From the NCBI GenBank assembly GCA_021234155.1, contig JAJEKV010000046.1:1726298-1790297 (forward strand): a stretch of 64,000 bases of DNA. The letters run 5' to 3'. Within the stretch, counting starts at the first letter, position 1. Every line of letters begins with the position of its first letter. The notes beneath the pieces are model-generated. The model saw only the letters and a list, made by a program, of their open reading frames with translations, was not told the DNA's origin and did no database searches. This document shows, in pieces, positions 59,880 to 64,000 of the stretch. Source of the stretch: Isoetes taiwanensis (taxonomy: Eukaryota > Streptophyta > Lycopodiopsida > Isoetales > Isoetaceae). The translations under genes were made by a program, and so were the position numbers.

Positions 59880-60280
59880 TCTAAGCTCAGGGCCATGCAC
59901 ATGGTGTGTCTACTTTTGAAGCGAACTTGGTATGAAGTCTCACCTCTCACTCTTATATCTAGCCACATCTACTTTTGAAGCATGCGCGTGGTGTGTCTAC
60001 TTTTGAAGCAAACTTGGTATGAAGTCTCACTTCTCACTCATATATCTAGCCACATCTGCTTTTGAAGCAAACTTGGCAATCAACTTCTCCAACCATTGCT
60101 CACTCTCGTGGCAAGTCTCGTTTCTAAGCTCAGGGCCATGCGCGTGGTGTGTTTACTTTTGAAGCAAACTTGGCAAGCAACTTCTCCAACTATTTCTCAC
60201 TCTCATTTCTAAGCTCAGAGCCATGCGGCATGCGTGTGGTGTGTCATTTCTAAGCTCAGAGCCTTTAAGTCACATTCTAT
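59880..60280. repeat. Second tandem array (CTCTCAC / TTTTGAAGCAAACTTGG / AAGCTCAGGGCCATGC units)
   Basis: Mosaic of recurring words: TCTACTTTTGAAGC(A/G)AACTTGG at about 59908, 59996, 60055 and 60147; TAAGCTCAGGGCCATGC at 59882 and 60124 and variants after; GCGTGGTGTGT at four places. Period is irregular. Non-coding. Confidence 0.65.
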
Positions 60281-60354
60281 CTCGAAGCTCAGGGCCAAGA
60301 GCTTGCTGCATCAACCATAGATAGCCCGCTCCCAAATCCTTCCCATTTCAAAAT

Positions 60355-60455
60355 AATTTCAGCAATAGCCGGAATTGAACCCCCCACCCATAGGGTTGAA
60401 CCCCTGCCCCTCCCCCCAAAAAAAAGGGGACCCTATGCCAACCACTAGGGATGGA
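60355..60455 (-). repeat. tRNA-derived SINE-like fragment
   Basis: On the minus strand CCTAGTGGTTGGCATAGGG resembles a box A, and GGGGTTCAACCCTATGGG followed by GGGGTTCAATTCC resembles box B. Separate family from the arrays at 10, 20 and 49 kb. Low-complexity C/A between. Only one copy in the window. Confidence 0.4.
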
Positions 60456-60599
60456 TTCTTTATGGTTTGCTTTCATTCTTTAAACTCCTAAGTACTCCTT
60501 GTGCACTTGTAATTAGCCCTTTGAACCAGTGAATTCCAAACAACCATGCCCACCCCTCTGCCTAGACCCCCACTTCGATGGAGACATCTCTCAAGCCAC

Positions 60600-62930
60600 A
60601 GCCCAGGCCCAAATCCAGTCCCAAGCTAGCGCCCAGGCATGCCCCAAAATTGTCGGTCTCAGGTATGACGAGCCTGCCCGGGGGAACCAAGCGCATGGAC
60701 CACCATGAAAATGGCTCCGACCAGACAGCAAAGACAAGGGAGAGGCCACTTCCATAAGGAGAGAGGCACAGGTGAAGGCCTAGTCAACAAGATTGACAGA
60801 GAGGAGGTTGATTGTTGTTCAGGCCCGATGGTAGACCAGGCACAGATGAAGGCCTCCAAACAACTGAAGGCAGGAATTGAGAGCAACAGGATCCGAATTG
60901 CGGGCCTGACAGAAGAGATCCAGTCCTTGGCGCTCCATGTTCTCATAAGACAACCGGTAGCTCCATGTTCTCATAAGACAACTGGTAGCAGAGAAGCAGC
61001 AGATTGCAGAGATGGAGACCCGCACACAACAATTGGAAGATGTTAGCCGTTTGGCACACTTTGAAAAGCAAAATAGCAACCGTCTCCCGCCTCCAGTTAG
61101 AAGTCAAGGAGGCTTCCGCTACGGTGCGCAACATCCGGACCGCCTTCGAAGTGAGCTAGTTAAAGTTGAGAACACTTCAGAGTAAGGTCAAGACACATGA
61201 CCAGGAGTTGCAGGGGCTCCGGACAACTGTCCACCAGCAAGGCAAGGGCCTCAATGCAGAAGTCCATGAACAATTGCGGCAATGCGTGCATGAATTGGCA
61301 AGGCAAAGAAGAACTCCAAAGATGAACTAAGCTCCCGACGAAAAGCAGAGGCCGCAAAGATGGGACATGGCGAGACCACATATCAGGCTGACACGGAGAG
61401 GCGTCAACCGGGGCAACTCATCTGCTTTGCATCACCAAAGCTGCCCATGCCACCACCCACCCGGCGCATACCACAGCCCATGCCTTGTACACCGCAAGCG
61501 CTGGTCATTGGCCACGAAGACGGGCCTGGCCACCTTAGAGTTCCAGGAGCGAAGACGCGGAAGTTACAATGTAGTGGTGTGCAGTCTGACAGGAGAGGCA
61601 GAAGAGCACCTTATCAACCGGCTCCATACACATATCCTAGTCTGGATGACATTCTATACGCTCGTACACATTGTTAGGACGATCCGCCATGGAGCCCAAA
61701 TACCGATTGCCCCGGTGGTCACCTTCCGCAGTTAGGGGACGTAGGAGGGAGCGGTCGTCTTGCATCGTGGTATAGGTTGAAGGGGACCGCCCTGTATGTA
61801 GACTGAGATCTGACCCCGACACAACAAGAAGACCACAAACATGAGTTGGAGAAAGCTAAGAGTGTCCACAAGCAGGGAGGAGCAGCAAAGCTGGTCCGAG
61901 GAAGGGCGCGGATCTTCCGACCACCAAGCGCTGATGCAGGCACCTCAAACCCTTGAGGCCCTTCTGCTGTGACTCTAGTTGCACACCCTGCTGTAATGGC
62001 CCCATCTACCGTTGCCGACCACTGCCGGCAAGCCACATGCAGCCTCCACCTCTACTACCAGCCCTTGTGCCGCCACCACTAGACCTACAGCTGCAGCTCT
62101 TACCAGCAAATAGGGATTGTGCCTGCGCTTTGGTCTCTTGGAATTGGGGCTTCCCATATTAGAAGGGAGACAGTCTCAACTCAGTTGCTGCCGATATGGA
62201 TCTCATCTTTCGCATGGAAACATGGAAGCATGCTGGAATGTCAGGATACTAGCGCTACTCCGTCTTTAATGAATGCACAGGAAAGAAGGGACACGAAGGG
62301 GTCACCTGCTACTACTGGACAACCTTGACACAGTCAATATCCCTGTGCAAGACAGAAAAGCATAACAGGTACCTGTGGGTGCGCGTGCAGAACTGCAATG
62401 GTAGCCCTCTCTTTGTGGCAGCCTGCTACTTCTCACATGCCGAGAGCAACTCCTACCACACCCACTCAGATGTGGATAAGTTGGAGCCCTATGTCGATCT
62501 ATACGATGACATACAGCACAAGCAGTGAGGCAGTGTCATGCTTGTTGGAGACTTTGACGCAAAATAGCCCGTGAGATTTGACCCGTTGGCAAATGATGCA
62601 TTGCAACTGAGCCCTTCAAAAGGAGCCTGGCCATAGGCATCAACTAACATTCAGGTCCGTTATGGGAGGCAGCTCTTATTGCTTTGCGGTATCTTTGACC
62701 TAGTGATTTGAAATGGACTAGCATAGTGACCGTCCTCTCGCCAACACACTTGCAGGCAGGAAAACCAGGGAGGCGGGTCCAGCGTGGTGGACTATGTATT
62801 GGTGGTTGAGCAAGAGATGCATGTCATCAAGAGCTTTTGAGTGGGAACGGATTGTAGGGATGAGGAGGTGGACTCAGACCATCTGCCACTCTACTTGCAG
62901 CTAGCTTGGCAGGTTGCTCCAACCATCTAT
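60600..62930 (+). mobile_element. 5' half of a LINE: coiled-coil/RRM-like ORF1 and AP-endonuclease, no RT
   Basis: The plus strand carries a Gln/Arg-rich coiled-coil-like segment (61150-61320: LQSKVKTHDQELQGLRTTVHQ). An RRM-like ORF1 segment follows (61540-61735: NVVVCSLTGEAEEHL..., IAPVVTFRS). The endonuclease part then reads LWVRVQNCNGSPLFVAACYF (62345-62410), GSVMLVGDFDAK (62530-62565), and VDYVLVVEQEMHVIKSF with SDHLPLYLQL (62785-62905), the SDHxPL end of the EEP fold. Frames are broken by stops and shifts. There is no RT downstream; the copy ends at 62930 beside GTAGCACAATAACAGGGGG. Family unassigned. Confidence 0.7.
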
Positions 62931-62934
62931 ACAA

Positions 62935-64000
62935 TATGTAGCACAATAACAGGGGGTTACTTTTAGATTTTTATACGTTTTTTCACATGGTTTTTCTATG
63001 ATTTCGTTGTTGTATTCGTTGAGGTGTACTAAATAGTATTTCTAGAGTGCACCCTTTATGGGCCGCTGATTTTCGCTTGGTTGGAACAATCGGAGGGTTG
63101 TTGTCTTTTTCTGCATGTGTTTGTGCATGAACATCGGCATGTGTATGCATGTGCATGTGCACATGCATGTGCATGTGTGCATGTGCATGTTCATGTGCAT
63201 GTATATGCATGTGCATGTGTATTGTGCATGCGCAAAGTGCATGTGCATGTGTGCATGTGTGTGCATGTGTGCATGTGCATGTGTACTTGCCCTCTTGGAT
63301 TCTTATTGCCGGAGTGGATTTTACTACCACGATAGATGGATTTTTGCTCACACTTACAAAGGTATTTATTTTTAATGTTTCTTGAGTTAGCATAATGTTT
63401 TTTTACAAGGTATTGGTTTCTCGATTCTACAATGTAGTGTTGCAAAACCCCTTTTGTTTCCTTCCTAAGATTTGCTGTCAGATTCAAGTTTAGGCCCTCT
63501 GTTTGCTTCCAACTCTTGGATATTCCTACGTGCCAGATTGTTCATAGCAGACCCGACCTTTAGCTTCAATCAACAAACGGATTCTTATGCACACAACAAA
63601 GCGGATTATTCCCCTTTTCCATGTTAATCACCAAACAAAGGGCCACAAGAATGCATTTATATTGTAGGTTTGGAACTTTAATCGAACCATAAGGTGAATC
63701 ATGCATTACCTTTTAAGCTAGAGATGGAGCATCCAAAATCATATGGATTGATAAACAATGGTGTCCTTGTGAAAGAGAAATAGTTGTAGCGGAAGTAACA
63801 ATATGTAGCATAATAACATGGGGTTTTCTTTGTGTTGCAAACTTTATGACTTTCTTTAATAATGGGATCAATCCGCTTCTATCTTTATGGTAATTTTTAC
63901 TTATGTTCTATTTGTTTTATTGTGATCAAATTCAAAAAGCCACAGTGATGAAAGCCTCAAATAAATTCTAGTTTTTTGGGTTTGAATTCTAAAATTTTTT
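62935..64000. other. Intergenic with a TGCATG microsatellite
   Basis: No gene. ATGTAGCACAATAACAGGGG at 62936 and a near copy at 63802 (ATGTAGCATAATAACATGGGG) match words inside the SINE-like arrays. 63115-63290 is a GTGCATGT/TGCATG simple repeat. The rest is AT-rich. Confidence 0.5.
63115..63290. repeat. (TGCATG/TGTGCA)n microsatellite
   Basis: About 175 bp of GCATGTGCATGT and GTGTGCAT steps. Open frames of Cys/Met/His across it are artefacts. Confidence 0.9.

Noticed and set aside
62983-63487. His/Thr- and Cys/Met-rich open frames near 63.1-63.4 kb
   Set aside because: Translation of the TGCATG microsatellite.

Overview
The window looks like a piece of a large, repeat-rich land-plant nuclear genome. 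The evidence is spliced genes with typical GT-AG introns (BUB3 in nine exons), a plant-type GNOM family ARF-GEF, a plant MORC ATPase relic, and many decayed retroelements. Gene density is very low: one clearly intact gene (BUB3) and one nearly complete gene with a defect (GNOM-like) in 64 kb. The abundance of non-LTR elements and a Penelope-like reverse transcriptase would suit a fern, lycophyte or gymnosperm better than a compact angiosperm genome, but that assignment is inference only.

Layout. 0.5-1.7 kb is a GC-rich TGCG/CTCG low-complexity block. 2-4.2 kb is the 3' end of an L1-type LINE. 4.5-6.4 kb is a glycosyltransferase-family-90 pseudogene split by a MITE. 7.4-7.9 kb is a fold-back array of AAACCCTTCC-type repeats. 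9.9-11 kb, 20.5-21.6 kb and 49.1-49.9 kb are three head-to-tail arrays of one tRNA-derived SINE-like unit. 11-13.1 kb (minus) and 17.3-20.5 kb (plus) are two copies of one L1-type LINE in inverted orientation, flanking a heat-shock-element promoter-like segment and a truncated MORC ATPase gene.

21.6-29.2 kb is the most unusual part: a minus-strand retroelement with a Penelope-like reverse transcriptase, a separate zinc-finger-like ORF, and two 1.7-kb direct repeats acting like LTRs. 30.5-36.1 kb is a head-to-tail chain of three LINE copies, each joined to the next through a (GA)n tract, with a covarying 3' stem-loop. 36.9-40 kb is a tandem LTR-leader-LTR-leader structure with an initiator-tRNA-Met primer binding site and a cluster of mini-hairpins sharing a GYGGA loop.

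42.7-47.4 kb is the GNOM-like gene. Its Sec7 domain has lost the catalytic glutamate, it carries two in-frame internal duplications, and it has one frameshift. 51.7-52.2 kb is an unidentified minus-strand pseudogene. 54.5-57.1 kb is BUB3 (spindle checkpoint). 58.9-60.3 kb holds a hAT transposase fragment and derived tandem repeats, and 60.6-62.9 kb holds the 5' half (ORF1 and endonuclease) of another LINE.

The genes do not form a pathway; they are isolated in transposon-derived DNA. Some clustered mismatches between repeat copies look like assembly or base-calling errors, so single frameshifts and stops should be read with caution.
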